A stretch of DNA of 32,742 nt from Eubacterium sp. (GTDB lineage: Bacteria; Bacillota; Clostridia; Lachnospirales; Lachnospiraceae). Positions 22,463 through 32,200 of this stretch are shown here, piece after piece. Location: the NCBI GenBank assembly GCA_022767895.1, contig JALENH010000026.1, positions 1-32,742 of the forward strand, in the 5' to 3' direction. The notes beneath the pieces were generated by a model. That model made no database searches. It saw only the letters and a program-made list of their open reading frames with translations, and was not told where the DNA came from. Each line of letters starts with the position of its first letter. Position 1 is the stretch's first letter. The position numbers and the translations under genes are program-made.

Positions 22463-23236
22463 TCACTTGTTGATACAGTGTCTTTTTCGATATACACTCG
22501 GCGAGCACTTCTCTCGGTTCTTGAACTGCCGACAGAAATGTTCTACGTTGCGGTAACCGCACCGCTCACTGATTTCGCCCACATCCAAACTGCTTCTGAC
22601 CAAAAGAAGCTTTGCCTGAAGCATACGACTTTCTATCACTTCAGAAATGCAGGAAGTATTGGCAAAGTTTTTGTACAATTTTTGTAAAGACCGCGTACTC
22701 ATATTAACCTGTTTTGCCATATTCTCTAACGTCCAGTCGTATTCCGGATGGGCATAAATCTCTCCACGCAGCCTTTCCAATGCCACTTGATACCGGGAGC
22801 TTTCTTTTGGATAGGCATAATCATGAAACCAGTGAAAAATGATGTGCATCAGGTCGGAGATAATGTATTCCTCACTGGGCTTGTGCCAATAGTTCTCACA
22901 GGCAACCATGTGCCAGTAATTCAGAAAATAATCGTAATTTTGACAGTAAATAGGTACGCCAAACGGGACATATCCCTCTGCGAACAAAGGCTCATCACAA
23001 TCGAACCGAATCCATGTGTACACTAGTTCACCTTCCTGTGCATAATAATGAACTCTCTGTCCCGGTTTGAAAATAATGCCTGTATGCTCCGGATATGGAC
23101 GCATCTCTCCTTCAACTTCTATATAAACAGCCGATTCAAACAGCATCATCTCATATTCACCCTCTGCAAACACAAGATCATCCACAAAATCTGTCGGCAT
23201 TTTCTCTCGCTCTACCGCATAAATGATTCTGAACAT
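22463..23236 (-). CDS. AraC family transcriptional regulator
   Basis: A 257-aa regulator with an N-terminal cupin-like ligand domain (about 20-100; IIFKPGQRVHYYAQEGELVY) and a C-terminal double helix-turn-helix (about 165-255; LENMAKQVNMSTRSLQKLY and VGEISERCGYRNVEHFCRQF, ending SPSVYRKRH). Such proteins usually activate sugar-utilisation genes on binding a mono- or oligosaccharide. It sits between the two GH43 units and is co-directional with both, so it is the natural candidate for their control. AAGGAGG is 8 bases before the ATG. A TATGAT box lies just upstream at 23262-23257, with only a weak -35. Confidence 0.9.
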   Translation of the reverse strand: MFRIIYAVEREKMPTDFVDDLVFAEGEYEMMLFESAVYIEVEGEMRPYPEHTGIIFKPGQRVHYYAQEGELVYTWIRFDCDEPLFAEGYVPFGVPIYCQNYDYFLNYWHMVACENYWHKPSEEYIISDLMHIIFHWFHDYAYPKESSRYQVALERLRGEIYAHPEYDWTLENMAKQVNMSTRSLQKLYKNFANTSCISEVIESRMLQAKLLLVRSSLDVGEISERCGYRNVEHFCRQFKNREKCSPSVYRKRHCINK

Positions 23237-23334
23237 ACAGCACCCCTCCTTTTTTCTATCATAACACGAAATATCGATTTATGACACCCCCGTTTTTCTT
23301 CTTTTTCAAATAGCTGGCACAAAAAGAACGTTAC

Positions 23335-23374
23335 AAAAAAAAGAAGAAACCGCAAACTAGCAGTTTCTTCTTTT
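23335..23374 (-). terminator. Terminator of the upstream GH43 gene
   Basis: AAAAGAAGAAAC pairs with GTTTCTTCTTTT (23374-23363 with 23350-23339) and the minus strand continues with T, in total eight. It follows the GH43 stop at 23389 and isolates the AraC gene. Confidence 0.85.
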
Positions 23375-23388
23375 CATATTTTTTTAAA

Positions 23389-25851
23389 TTACTTTTTGAA
23401 AACCCAAGAGTCCATCATGACATCCAGCTTACCAAACTCAAAATAGATTGTATGCTTTCCAGTCAATTTCTTACTCAATTTCTGTGTGATTTCTTTGTAC
23501 CCATCTGTCGTGGAATCCGCAAGTTTCAAGGTCACTTCGGATGCTCCCTCTGAACCAAAGTCTACATCTGCGACACCAATATAGGAACCAAGCTTTCCGT
23601 TATATACAGAGTAGTTTGTCATCCAATCTTTATTGGTACTTGTCTCTGTATTCTGTACTGTTCCTACCGTATCTGCCAGAGCAAAGGTCTCTGCCTCAAC
23701 TGTCTCATATGGATTCAGTGTGGCGATGGAACCAACACCGGAAGTTGTCATCTTCGTATCTGCGATGCTGCCATCCGCATTGGTAAAGTCACCGTTGTCA
23801 CCCAGATTCAACTCATTGACATAAGTTGTACGGTAATCCTGTTTCGTACCAATGGCAAGTGTATCTTTCTTTGTGTGGTAGAAGGCATACATCTTACCTT
23901 TGAACTCAGCCAGGCAGTGATGGTTGTTGCCGGTAGCACCAGGGAAGTAGCTTCCCGGATTTTTCAATACACATCCTACATATTTGAAATCTCCCATTGG
24001 GGAATCGCTGACCATGACGGCAATGTTTGCTGCCGGGCAATCCTCGCGTCCCGAAATTCCTGACCAGTTGGAACAATAGCTGTAATAGTATTTATCACCA
24101 ATTTTATTGATTCCGGAATCCTCAAACATATATGGTGCGTCAATCGTCTTCGCAGCGCCATCGAGGCTTACCATGTCTGCGCCCAATTTAATCACGCGGG
24201 CACATTTTGGATTGCGAATATAGTCTTCTGATTTTCCGCTGGTATCACCGATACCACCAAAGTACAGATAACCGGTTCCATCATCATCCACCAGAACAGC
24301 CGGATCAAACAACCAGGCAACTTCTTTTTCAGAACATCCCGGAACAGAACGATCAATCAATGCCTTTCCAATCGGATCCGTCCACGGGCCAGTCGGACTG
24401 TCAGCTGTCAACACGCCAATACTGCTGGCATTGTTTGCAAAGTAAAGGAAGAATTTTTCCTTACCGTTGATGGTTTTGTGGCAGGCAGCCGGTGCCCAGG
24501 AGTTTGCTGACCATTTGGCAGCTCCCTTTACGTTAATCGTACCGTGATCCGTCCAGTTTACCATATCCGCAGAAGAATAACAGTTCAGCGTCCGAATCTT
24601 GGAATAATTGTTATCTGCACTTCCTGCAGCATCATACTGCTGGGAATCATTTGTTCCGTATACATACACCCTTCCGTTGTATTCCATCGCCCATGGATCT
24701 GCTGTCAGACGGGAAGTCATGATCGGATTACCAATCTTGCCCTTTACCAATCCTGTGCTGAGATCCGGGATGCCGGAATCGCCACTATCTGCTTTTGCGA
24801 CACCTGTCATGGTCACTTCATCCAGATAGAAATCCATGAAATTGTTACTTTGGTATACGGACTGCCAGTAAAGCAATAAATCTCCTGTAAATTCAGGAAC
24901 CGTCAAAGTTGCCTCGCATTTTGTCCATGTATCATTCGGCAGTTCAAACTGTCCAACGCCGTCATAATGAGTCTGCCCATCGTCTCCCACATACTGGATA
25001 GACAAATCAATTTTGCTGTCCTCGCCGGTAGACTGCTTCGCATAAAATGTAATCTGATACTGATTACCAACCTCAACCATCTGAGCTATCCCAACACCTG
25101 CTCCATGCCAGTCTTCGGTACGATTGGATACTTTCACAGACTTTTTGGTGCCATTTGCACCATCATCTACAATGGTAAGAGTAGTGGATCCACGTGAAGC
25201 AACCGGCTCACTGTCACCATTCTCCATATTGGCATCAATGAGCAATGCCGCTGTTGGGGCTGGTGTTGCATCCCCTTTCAGCGGAGTTGGTGACGGTGTC
25301 GGCATATGTCCAACCCCATCCACTTCAGCAAGCTTGTTAGCCTCTGTAATCTCATCGGAGTATACCTTCACCGAGATGCCCTTCTCCGTCGGAGCCGGGG
25401 TCGGTGTTGCCTTTTTATCACCGCTGTTGCTGGCGTTGTTATTGGCATTGTTCGTCACCTTCGCTGTTGGCGTACTCTTTGTGACAACGGAGGTCTTCTT
25501 CGTAACTGTAACCTTCACAGTTCCCAGCTTTCTTGCTTTTCCTTTTCCCTTTTTCTTAATCTCTTTTACCGTAATCTTTGCTGTTCCTTTTTTAACGCCT
25601 GTCACGATTCCCTTTTTGGAAACTTTTGCAACTTTCTTTTTGCTGCTGGTGAAGGTGTACTTGCAGGATTTACTTTTGTTAGTAATCTTTATTGTTTTCT
25701 TCTTTCCCACCTGTACACTGATTTTCTTAGTCTTCAATTTTGCCTTTTTTGCTTTTGCCCCTGCATCTGGTGCTGTCATCCCACCAAGTGTCATGGACAA
25801 AGCTAAAACCCCTGACAAAACAACTCCGCTTACGCGTTTCCATTGTTTCAT
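23389..25851 (-). CDS. Secreted modular GH43 with CBM4/9-like and CBM6-like modules
   Basis: An 820-aa exoenzyme. Modules: signal peptide 1-32, Lys-rich Ig-like 33-120, Asn/Thr/Pro linker 125-200, a CBM4/9-like jelly roll 203-350 (ANMENGDSEPVASRG at its start, FMDFYLDEVTMTG at its end), GH43 about 375-690, and a C-terminal CBM6-like module 698-820 (VEAETFALADTVG, then YIGVADVDFG). Catalytic residues are Asp385 (TADPWAM), Asp516 (LFDPAVLVDDDG) and Glu577 (FEDSGINK). The combination resembles arabinoxylan arabinofuranohydrolases. GGAGG is 8 bases before the ATG. Its promoter is AT-rich with a TATAAT at about 25887-25882 but no clear -35, consistent with activator dependence. Confidence 0.9.
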   Translation of the reverse strand: MKQWKRVSGVVLSGVLALSMTLGGMTAPDAGAKAKKAKLKTKKISVQVGKKKTIKITNKSKSCKYTFTSSKKKVAKVSKKGIVTGVKKGTAKITVKEIKKKGKGKARKLGTVKVTVTKKTSVVTKSTPTAKVTNNANNNASNSGDKKATPTPAPTEKGISVKVYSDEITEANKLAEVDGVGHMPTPSPTPLKGDATPAPTAALLIDANMENGDSEPVASRGSTTLTIVDDGANGTKKSVKVSNRTEDWHGAGVGIAQMVEVGNQYQITFYAKQSTGEDSKIDLSIQYVGDDGQTHYDGVGQFELPNDTWTKCEATLTVPEFTGDLLLYWQSVYQSNNFMDFYLDEVTMTGVAKADSGDSGIPDLSTGLVKGKIGNPIMTSRLTADPWAMEYNGRVYVYGTNDSQQYDAAGSADNNYSKIRTLNCYSSADMVNWTDHGTINVKGAAKWSANSWAPAACHKTINGKEKFFLYFANNASSIGVLTADSPTGPWTDPIGKALIDRSVPGCSEKEVAWLFDPAVLVDDDGTGYLYFGGIGDTSGKSEDYIRNPKCARVIKLGADMVSLDGAAKTIDAPYMFEDSGINKIGDKYYYSYCSNWSGISGREDCPAANIAVMVSDSPMGDFKYVGCVLKNPGSYFPGATGNNHHCLAEFKGKMYAFYHTKKDTLAIGTKQDYRTTYVNELNLGDNGDFTNADGSIADTKMTTSGVGSIATLNPYETVEAETFALADTVGTVQNTETSTNKDWMTNYSVYNGKLGSYIGVADVDFGSEGASEVTLKLADSTTDGYKEITQKLSKKLTGKHTIYFEFGKLDVMMDSWVFKK

Positions 25852-25965
25852 TGCAAATCCTCCTTTTTCCTCATGATTATAAATATTATATAAATAATAT
25901 CATAATAACTCATAAATTCCCATTTCGCCATGATATTTACCGTCCAAAAATTGATAAATTTGGCA

Positions 25966-26655
25966 CTATTTCAACAATAACATGGGATTTACTGTCTGAT
26001 TCTTTTCCTTCACCTGAAAATACAGGTTACTTCCTTCCTCCGAATAATATTTCGTTGGCTTCGCGATTTTGCCGATGACCTGTCCTTCCGACACCGAATC
26101 GCCTTTTCCCACTGCCACATCTTTCAGTTGGCCATAGGTCACTGTGAAATTATCACCAATGGAAACTGTGACCGTTCTTCCCGTCTCCTCCGAGGTAGTC
26201 ACGGATTCCACCACACCATCGGCACTTGCTTTTACATCCGTTCCTTCTTTCGCTTCAATAATCAGTGCCGGATTGGTACGGTACTCTGCCAGAGTCTTGA
26301 AATATACCACTTTGTCTGCACTGTACTCCATCAGAACGTCTCCATTTACCGGCCAAAGCAGGCCCGCCTCCTGATCAAATTCCAGCTTATTACGTACCGA
26401 CTCTGACTGGGTTTTTACAGTCTTCTCTGTTGGCTTTGGTGTTTTCGTTTCCTTTAGCTCAGTTTTCGCACTACCGTTTAACACTTCCTCCGTCTCCGGC
26501 GTAGCCACGCTGGTAGGTGCCGGTGTGTTGCTTGCCTCCGCCATGGGAGAGGAATCCTCGCCATCCCGCATATTGAGACATATGGCAGCAAAGGCAGCGA
26601 TGGCAATGACACCACAGGCCAATGATATATAAAAACCCTTTTCCTTAAAAAACAT
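25966..26655 (-). CDS. SpoIIQ-like membrane protein with degenerate M23 (LytM) domain
   Basis: A 229-aa protein with one N-terminal membrane helix (8-27), a Thr/Pro/Lys spacer (35-95) and a LytM-type domain (97-229) on the outer face. The metal ligands of M23 peptidases are missing: the first His/Asp strand is changed (YFKTLAEYRTNPALII), YGHL has become YGQL and HLHFEV has become NLYFQV. It is therefore a structural, not hydrolytic, member. Lachnospiraceae homologues of this sequence type resemble SpoIIQ, which pairs with SpoIIIAH in engulfment. GAGGTG lies 5-6 bases before the ATG inside a hairpin. It is 61 bases behind glgP. Confidence 0.75.
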   Translation of the reverse strand: MFFKEKGFYISLACGVIAIAAFAAICLNMRDGEDSSPMAEASNTPAPTSVATPETEEVLNGSAKTELKETKTPKPTEKTVKTQSESVRNKLEFDQEAGLLWPVNGDVLMEYSADKVVYFKTLAEYRTNPALIIEAKEGTDVKASADGVVESVTTSEETGRTVTVSIGDNFTVTYGQLKDVAVGKGDSVSEGQVIGKIAKPTKYYSEEGSNLYFQVKEKNQTVNPMLLLK

Positions 26656-26692
26656 ACTATCACCTCACAAAAATTTGTTTGATGATAGTATG
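26653..26692 (-). promoter_or_regulatory. Hairpin enclosing the start codon of the SpoIIQ-like gene
   Basis: CATACTATCA and TGATAGTATG (26692-26683 and 26662-26653 on the minus strand) are a perfect ten-base inverted repeat. The second arm contains the ATG, and the ribosome site lies in and beside the loop. Inside the loop ACAAA/TTTGT can pair too. It may limit translation or be an operator. A GTATA box 16 bases upstream of the first arm is a weak hint of a forespore promoter. Confidence 0.5.
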
Positions 26693-26716
26693 CTCGATAC
26701 AAAAGAAAATATACAA

Positions 26717-29179
26717 TTACAATGTCACTTTCTCCAGATACCAGATTTCTTTTGCGTACTCCTCGATGGTACGGTCAGAAGAGAACTTGCCACATTTGGC
26801 AGTCTGAAGCATAGCCATTTTCGCCCAGCGCTCCTCATCCCGGTAAGCTTCTTCCACCTTCTTCTGAGCAGCCTCATAAGAACGGAAATCTTTCAAAATG
26901 AAGTACTGGTCTGCGCGCTCATAACCATTGGTCTCCAGAAGAGAATTGTAAATCTCCCGGAACAAATCCAGATTTTCCTGAGAATAGGTTCCATCAATCA
27001 ACTGGGTCAATACGGCGCGGATGTCGGAATCCATATTATAAATTTCCTTTGGATTGTATTGATTGTTGTGCTCAAAATCAATAACCTCCTGTGAAGACAG
27101 TCCGAAGATAAATGCATTTTCCTCGCCTACCTCTTCTACTATTTCCACATTGGCTCCATCCATGGTTCCCAGTGTCGGTGCACCGTTTAACATAAATTTC
27201 ATGTTACCGGTTCCGGATGCCTCTTTGCTGGCAGTGGAAATCTGCTCAGAAACATCGGCTGCCGCAAAAATCATCTCCGCATTGGACACGCGGTAATTTT
27301 CAATAAACACGACTTTAATCTTGCCCTGAATGGAAGCATCGTTGTTGACAACATCCGCCACGCTGTTAATGAGCTTGATGATGGCCTTGGCACGACGATA
27401 TCCCGCAGATGCCTTGGCGCCAAAGATAAAGGTGCGCGGATACATATCCATGCCCGGATTTTTCTTCAGCTCATTGTACAGATGCATGACATGCAAAATA
27501 TTCAGAAGCTGACGTTTGTATTCATGCAGACGTTTTACCTGTACGTCAAAGATGGAATGCGGATCCACTTCAATGCCATTATGTTCTTTGATGTATTTTG
27601 CCAGACGGACTTTATTCTGGAACTTAATGTTCATAAATTCCTGCTGTGACTGCTTATCATTTACAAAAACAGACAGTTTGTCAATCTTGGACAAATCCGT
27701 AATCCACTCATCACCAATTTTATCCGTTACCCACTGTGCCAGTTTCGGATTACCATGCAGCAGGAAACGGCGCTGGGTAATACCATTGGTCTTGTTGTTA
27801 AATTTCTCAGGCATCATCTCATAGAAATCTTTGAGCTCCTGATTTTTCAAAATTTCTGTATGAAGTCTTGCCACACCGTTGACGGAGAAACCGGCAACAA
27901 TGGCAAGATGCGCCATTTTTACCTGACCGTCGTAGATGATTGCCATACTCTTTACCTTATCAAAATTGCCCGGATATTTGGCCTGAATCTCGTTCTGGAA
28001 ACGGCGGTTAATCTCCTCGGTAATCTGATAAATTCTCGGAAGCAGACGGGAAAACAGCTCAAGTGGCCATTTTTCCAAAGCTTCGGACATAATCGTGTGG
28101 TTGGTATACGCACAGGTTCTCGTGGTGATATCCCATGCATCATCCCACTCAAGACCATACTCATCCAGAAGAATACGCATCAACTCCGGAATGGTAACCG
28201 TCGGATGGGTATCGTTCAACTGGAAACATACCTTATCCGGAAGTCCATGGATGTCGTTATGGGTTTCCATATATTTCATAATCGCACGCTGCACACTGGC
28301 AGATACGAAGAAGTACTGCTGTTTCAAACGGAGTTCTTTTCCTGCGGTATGATTATCATTTGGATAGAGCACTTCACAAATGGTACGAGCCAGATTCTGC
28401 TGCTCCACCGCCTTCTGGTAATCACCCTTGTCGAAGGAATCCAGGTTGAATGTATCGATTGCCTCGGCATCCCAGATACGAAGTGTATTCACAATCCGGT
28501 TGCCATAGCCTACCACTGGCAGGTCATAAGGCACTGCCATAACAGACTGGTAGTTCTCCTGCACAAATTTATCGCGGCCGGTCTTCTCATCCTTGCGGAC
28601 TGCCACATAACCGCCGAAGCGGACTTCTACGGCATATTCCGGGCGCTTCATCTCAAAAGGATTGCCCTCTTTGAGCCAGTCATCCGGCGCCTCAATCTGA
28701 AAACCGTTCTCAATTTTCTGCATGAACATACCATATTTATAGCGGATGCCGCAACCATATGCCGGGTATCCCAACGTCGACAAAGAATCCAAAAAGCATG
28801 CTGCCAGACGGCCAAGGCCACCATTACCAAGTGCAGCATCCGGCTCTTCATCCTCCAGCACATCCAGGTCAACACCCATCTCATTTAACACTTCACGAAC
28901 CAGTTTATCCTGCTTTAAGTTGATGATAGTATTTCCAAGCGCACGCCCCATCAGAAATTCCATGGACAGATAATAAACCGTCTTCACATCCTGTTTCTCA
29001 TAGGCTTTGTGTGTTGCCATCCAGTCATCGACAATAATATCCTTTACGGCGAAAGCCACAGCCTGAAATAACTGCTGATTACTTGCCTCTTCTACCGATT
29101 TGCGGAACAACAATTTCATGTAGTTCTCAATATTGGTCTTCAGTTCCTTTTTCTTTTCCTTTTCTGTTAAAAATGCCAT
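26717..29179 (-). CDS. glgP: Glycogen/maltodextrin phosphorylase
   Basis: An 820-aa cytoplasmic GT35 enzyme that releases glucose 1-phosphate from alpha-1,4-glucans using pyridoxal phosphate. The PLP-binding segment EASGTGNMKFMLNGAPTLGT carries Lys661. Other marks are NGGLGRLAACFLDSL and CFQLNDTHPTVTIPELMR. Length is normal for bacterial GlgP, and both ends look complete. GGAGG lies 6 bases before the ATG. It starts 29 bases after ileS with no terminator between, so some transcription may come from the ileS T-box promoter. No other glycogen genes are in the window. Confidence 0.95.
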   Translation of the reverse strand: MAFLTEKEKKKELKTNIENYMKLLFRKSVEEASNQQLFQAVAFAVKDIIVDDWMATHKAYEKQDVKTVYYLSMEFLMGRALGNTIINLKQDKLVREVLNEMGVDLDVLEDEEPDAALGNGGLGRLAACFLDSLSTLGYPAYGCGIRYKYGMFMQKIENGFQIEAPDDWLKEGNPFEMKRPEYAVEVRFGGYVAVRKDEKTGRDKFVQENYQSVMAVPYDLPVVGYGNRIVNTLRIWDAEAIDTFNLDSFDKGDYQKAVEQQNLARTICEVLYPNDNHTAGKELRLKQQYFFVSASVQRAIMKYMETHNDIHGLPDKVCFQLNDTHPTVTIPELMRILLDEYGLEWDDAWDITTRTCAYTNHTIMSEALEKWPLELFSRLLPRIYQITEEINRRFQNEIQAKYPGNFDKVKSMAIIYDGQVKMAHLAIVAGFSVNGVARLHTEILKNQELKDFYEMMPEKFNNKTNGITQRRFLLHGNPKLAQWVTDKIGDEWITDLSKIDKLSVFVNDKQSQQEFMNIKFQNKVRLAKYIKEHNGIEVDPHSIFDVQVKRLHEYKRQLLNILHVMHLYNELKKNPGMDMYPRTFIFGAKASAGYRRAKAIIKLINSVADVVNNDASIQGKIKVVFIENYRVSNAEMIFAAADVSEQISTASKEASGTGNMKFMLNGAPTLGTMDGANVEIVEEVGEENAFIFGLSSQEVIDFEHNNQYNPKEIYNMDSDIRAVLTQLIDGTYSQENLDLFREIYNSLLETNGYERADQYFILKDFRSYEAAQKKVEEAYRDEERWAKMAMLQTAKCGKFSSDRTIEEYAKEIWYLEKVTL

Positions 29180-29208
29180 AAATTACCTCCATTCTAATGT
29201 AATATTGA

Positions 29209-32200
29209 CTACTTCGCAGCCTTTACAACACCCAGAGTAACTGCCTCACCGTTGATCTTCCAATCAGCCGTGTACCCTTCTGCCTGATCCCATACAATCT
29301 CTTCTGCCAGGACCTCTGACTTAATCTGATCGGCATTGGCCGCCATAATCTCTTTGATTCGGTCATTGCCCTGCTCATACAGACAAATGTGGTCCGTAAC
29401 TTCAAAACCTGCGTCCTTACGCATGGTCTGCACCTTACTGATTACTTCGCGTACGAAGCCCTCCTCAATCAGCTCCGGTGTCAGATTGGTATCCAGCACA
29501 ACGGTAATTCCATGATCAGACTCACTGACATATCCTTCCATCTGTGCAGATTCAATCAGAAGATCTTCAGTTGCCAGAACTTCATCGACACCACCAACCT
29601 GAACCGTCACTTCGCCGGAAGCATTCAGCTGATCCATCGTGGCATTTCCATCCAGTCCGGAAAGCACCTCTTTCAATTCATTCAACCGGCTGCCAAAACG
29701 ACGTCCCAGAGTACGAAGCTGCGGTTTGAAGCTGTAGGTCGTAAAGTCCTTCACGTCATCTGTGAAGAGTACCTCCTTTACATTCAACTCATCCGCAATG
29801 ATGTCTTTATAAAAATCGGACAGCTCGCCTTCGGTCTTCACATACATCTTACCGATTGGCTGGCGGTTCTTGATGTTTGCCGTATTCCGGCAGGCACGAC
29901 CAAGAACAACAATGTCCAGAAGTTCTTTCATCTGTGTTTCCAGTTCCTTGTCAATCCATGCTTCTTCTACTTCCGGGAAGTCGCAAAGATGAATACTTTC
30001 CGGTGCGGACGCATCCAGATTGCACACCAGATTCTGATAAATGCTCTCGGTCATGAATGGAATCATCGGTGCTGCTGCCTTACTGATGGTGACAAGTGCA
30101 GTATACAGCGTCATATAAGCATTAATCTTATCTTGTTCCATTCCTTTTGCCCAGAAGCGGTCACGACAACGGCGTACATACCAGTTACTCATATCCTCCA
30201 CAAAGCTCTGAAGCGCCTTTGCTGTCTCCGGGATACGATAATTCATCAGATTCTCATCCACTTCCTTCACCGCGGAATTCAGCCGGGAGAGAAGCCATTT
30301 ATCCATAACGGATAATTTGTCATATTCCAATGTATGTTTCGTCGGATCGAACTGATCGATCTCTGCATACAACACATAAAAAGCAGAGGTATTCCACAGG
30401 GTTCCCATAAATTTGCGCTGTCCCTCAGTCACTGCTTTACCATGGAAACGGTTCGGCAACCATGGAGCACTGTTCACATAAAAATACCAGCGAATTGCAT
30501 CTGCCCCATAATTCTCCAATGCCTCAAAAGGATCTACGGCATTGCCCTTGGACTTACTCATCTTCTGCCCGTTTTCATCCTGTACATGTCCCAATACGAT
30601 GACATTTTCATACGGTGCCTTATTGAACAAAAGCGTCGATTCTGCCATCAGCGAATGGAACCAGCCACGGGTCTGGTCCACAGCCTCGGAAATGAACTGT
30701 GCCGGGAACTGCTGCTCGAACAGCTCCTTATTTTCAAATGGGTAATGATACTGGGCAAAAGGCATGGCACCGGAATCAAACCAACAGTCAATCACTTCCG
30801 GTACACGGTGCATCACTTTGCCGCAATCCGGACAGGTGAAAGTCACCTCGTCAATGTAGGGGCGATGCAGTTCCACCTCAGCAGCCTTCGGGTCACCGGC
30901 ACGCTCTGCCAGTTCTTCCCTGCTGCCGATACACTCCTGGTGACCACAGCCTTCACATTCCCAAATATTTAACGGCGTTCCCCAGTAACGGTTACGGGAA
31001 ATCGCCCAGTCCTGGATATTTTCCAGCCAGTTGCCGAAACGTCCCTTGCCGATGGATTCCGGAATCCAGTTGACCGTATTGTTGTTGCGAATCAAATCAT
31101 CCTTCACTGCTGTCTCCCGGATGTACCAGGATTCTCTTGCATAATAAATCAGCGGTGTATCACAGCGCCAGCAGTGTGGATACTCATGCTCAAATTTCGG
31201 AGCATCAAAAAGCTGTCCTCTGGCATCCAGATCTTTCAGCACCTCCGGGTCTGCCTTTTTCACGAAAATACCGGCGAATGGCGTCTCTTCTGTGAGTTCA
31301 CCCTTGCCATTTACAAACTGTACGAAAGGAAGATCGTAATTTCTTCCCACATTGGCATCGTCCTCACCAAAGGCAGGCGCAATGTGTACAATACCGGTAC
31401 CATCCGTCATGGTAACATAAGTATCGCAGGTTACGAAAAATCCCTTTTTATTCTGCTTGTCAGCACACTCTTTGGCACAGGCAAACAGCGGTTCATATTC
31501 CTTGTGCTCCAGTGCCGTACCAGGGAAGCTCTCCAGAATTTCATAAGCAGGTGTTCCTTCCTCCGGTGCCAGCTTGCCAAGAACAGTATCCAGAAGCTGT
31601 TCAGCCATGTAATAAGTATAGCCATCTGCCGCCTTTACTTTGCAGTACGTATCATTCGGGTTGACACAGAGGGCAACGTTACTCGGCAGAGTCCACGGGG
31701 TGGTGGTCCAGGCCAGGAACCAGGCATCCTCTCCTACAACCTTGAAGCGGACAACGGCAGAACGTTCTTTCACCGTTTTATAACCCTGAGCAACTTCCTG
31801 GGCAGAAAGAGGTGTTCCACAGCGCGGACAATATGGTACAATTTTAAATCCTTTATAAAGAAGGTCTTTGTTCCAGATTTCTTTCAGCGCCCACCACTCG
31901 GATTCAATAAAATTGTCATCATAGGTGACATAGGGATCATCCATGTCTGCCCAGAAACCAACGGTATCAGAAAAGTCTTCCCACATTCCTTTGTATTTCC
32001 AGACAGATTCCTTACACTGCTTGATGAATGGCTCCATACCATATTCTTCAATCTGCTCTTTGCCGTCCAGCCCAAGCAGTTTCTCCACTTCCAACTCCAC
32101 TGGCAGTCCATGGGTATCCCATCCGGCCTTACGGGGTACTTTGTACCCTTTCATGGTACGGTAACGGGGAATCATATCCTTGATAACACGGGTCAGCACA

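Noticed and set aside
25124-25876. Plus-strand ORF of 250 aa resembling a membrane protein
   Set aside because: Its hydrophobicity results from reading the Lys-rich module of the GH43 in antisense.
27755-28888. Plus-strand ORF of 377 aa opposite glgP
   Set aside because: Shadow of a highly conserved phosphorylase; composition rich in His, Ile and Cys and no start signals.
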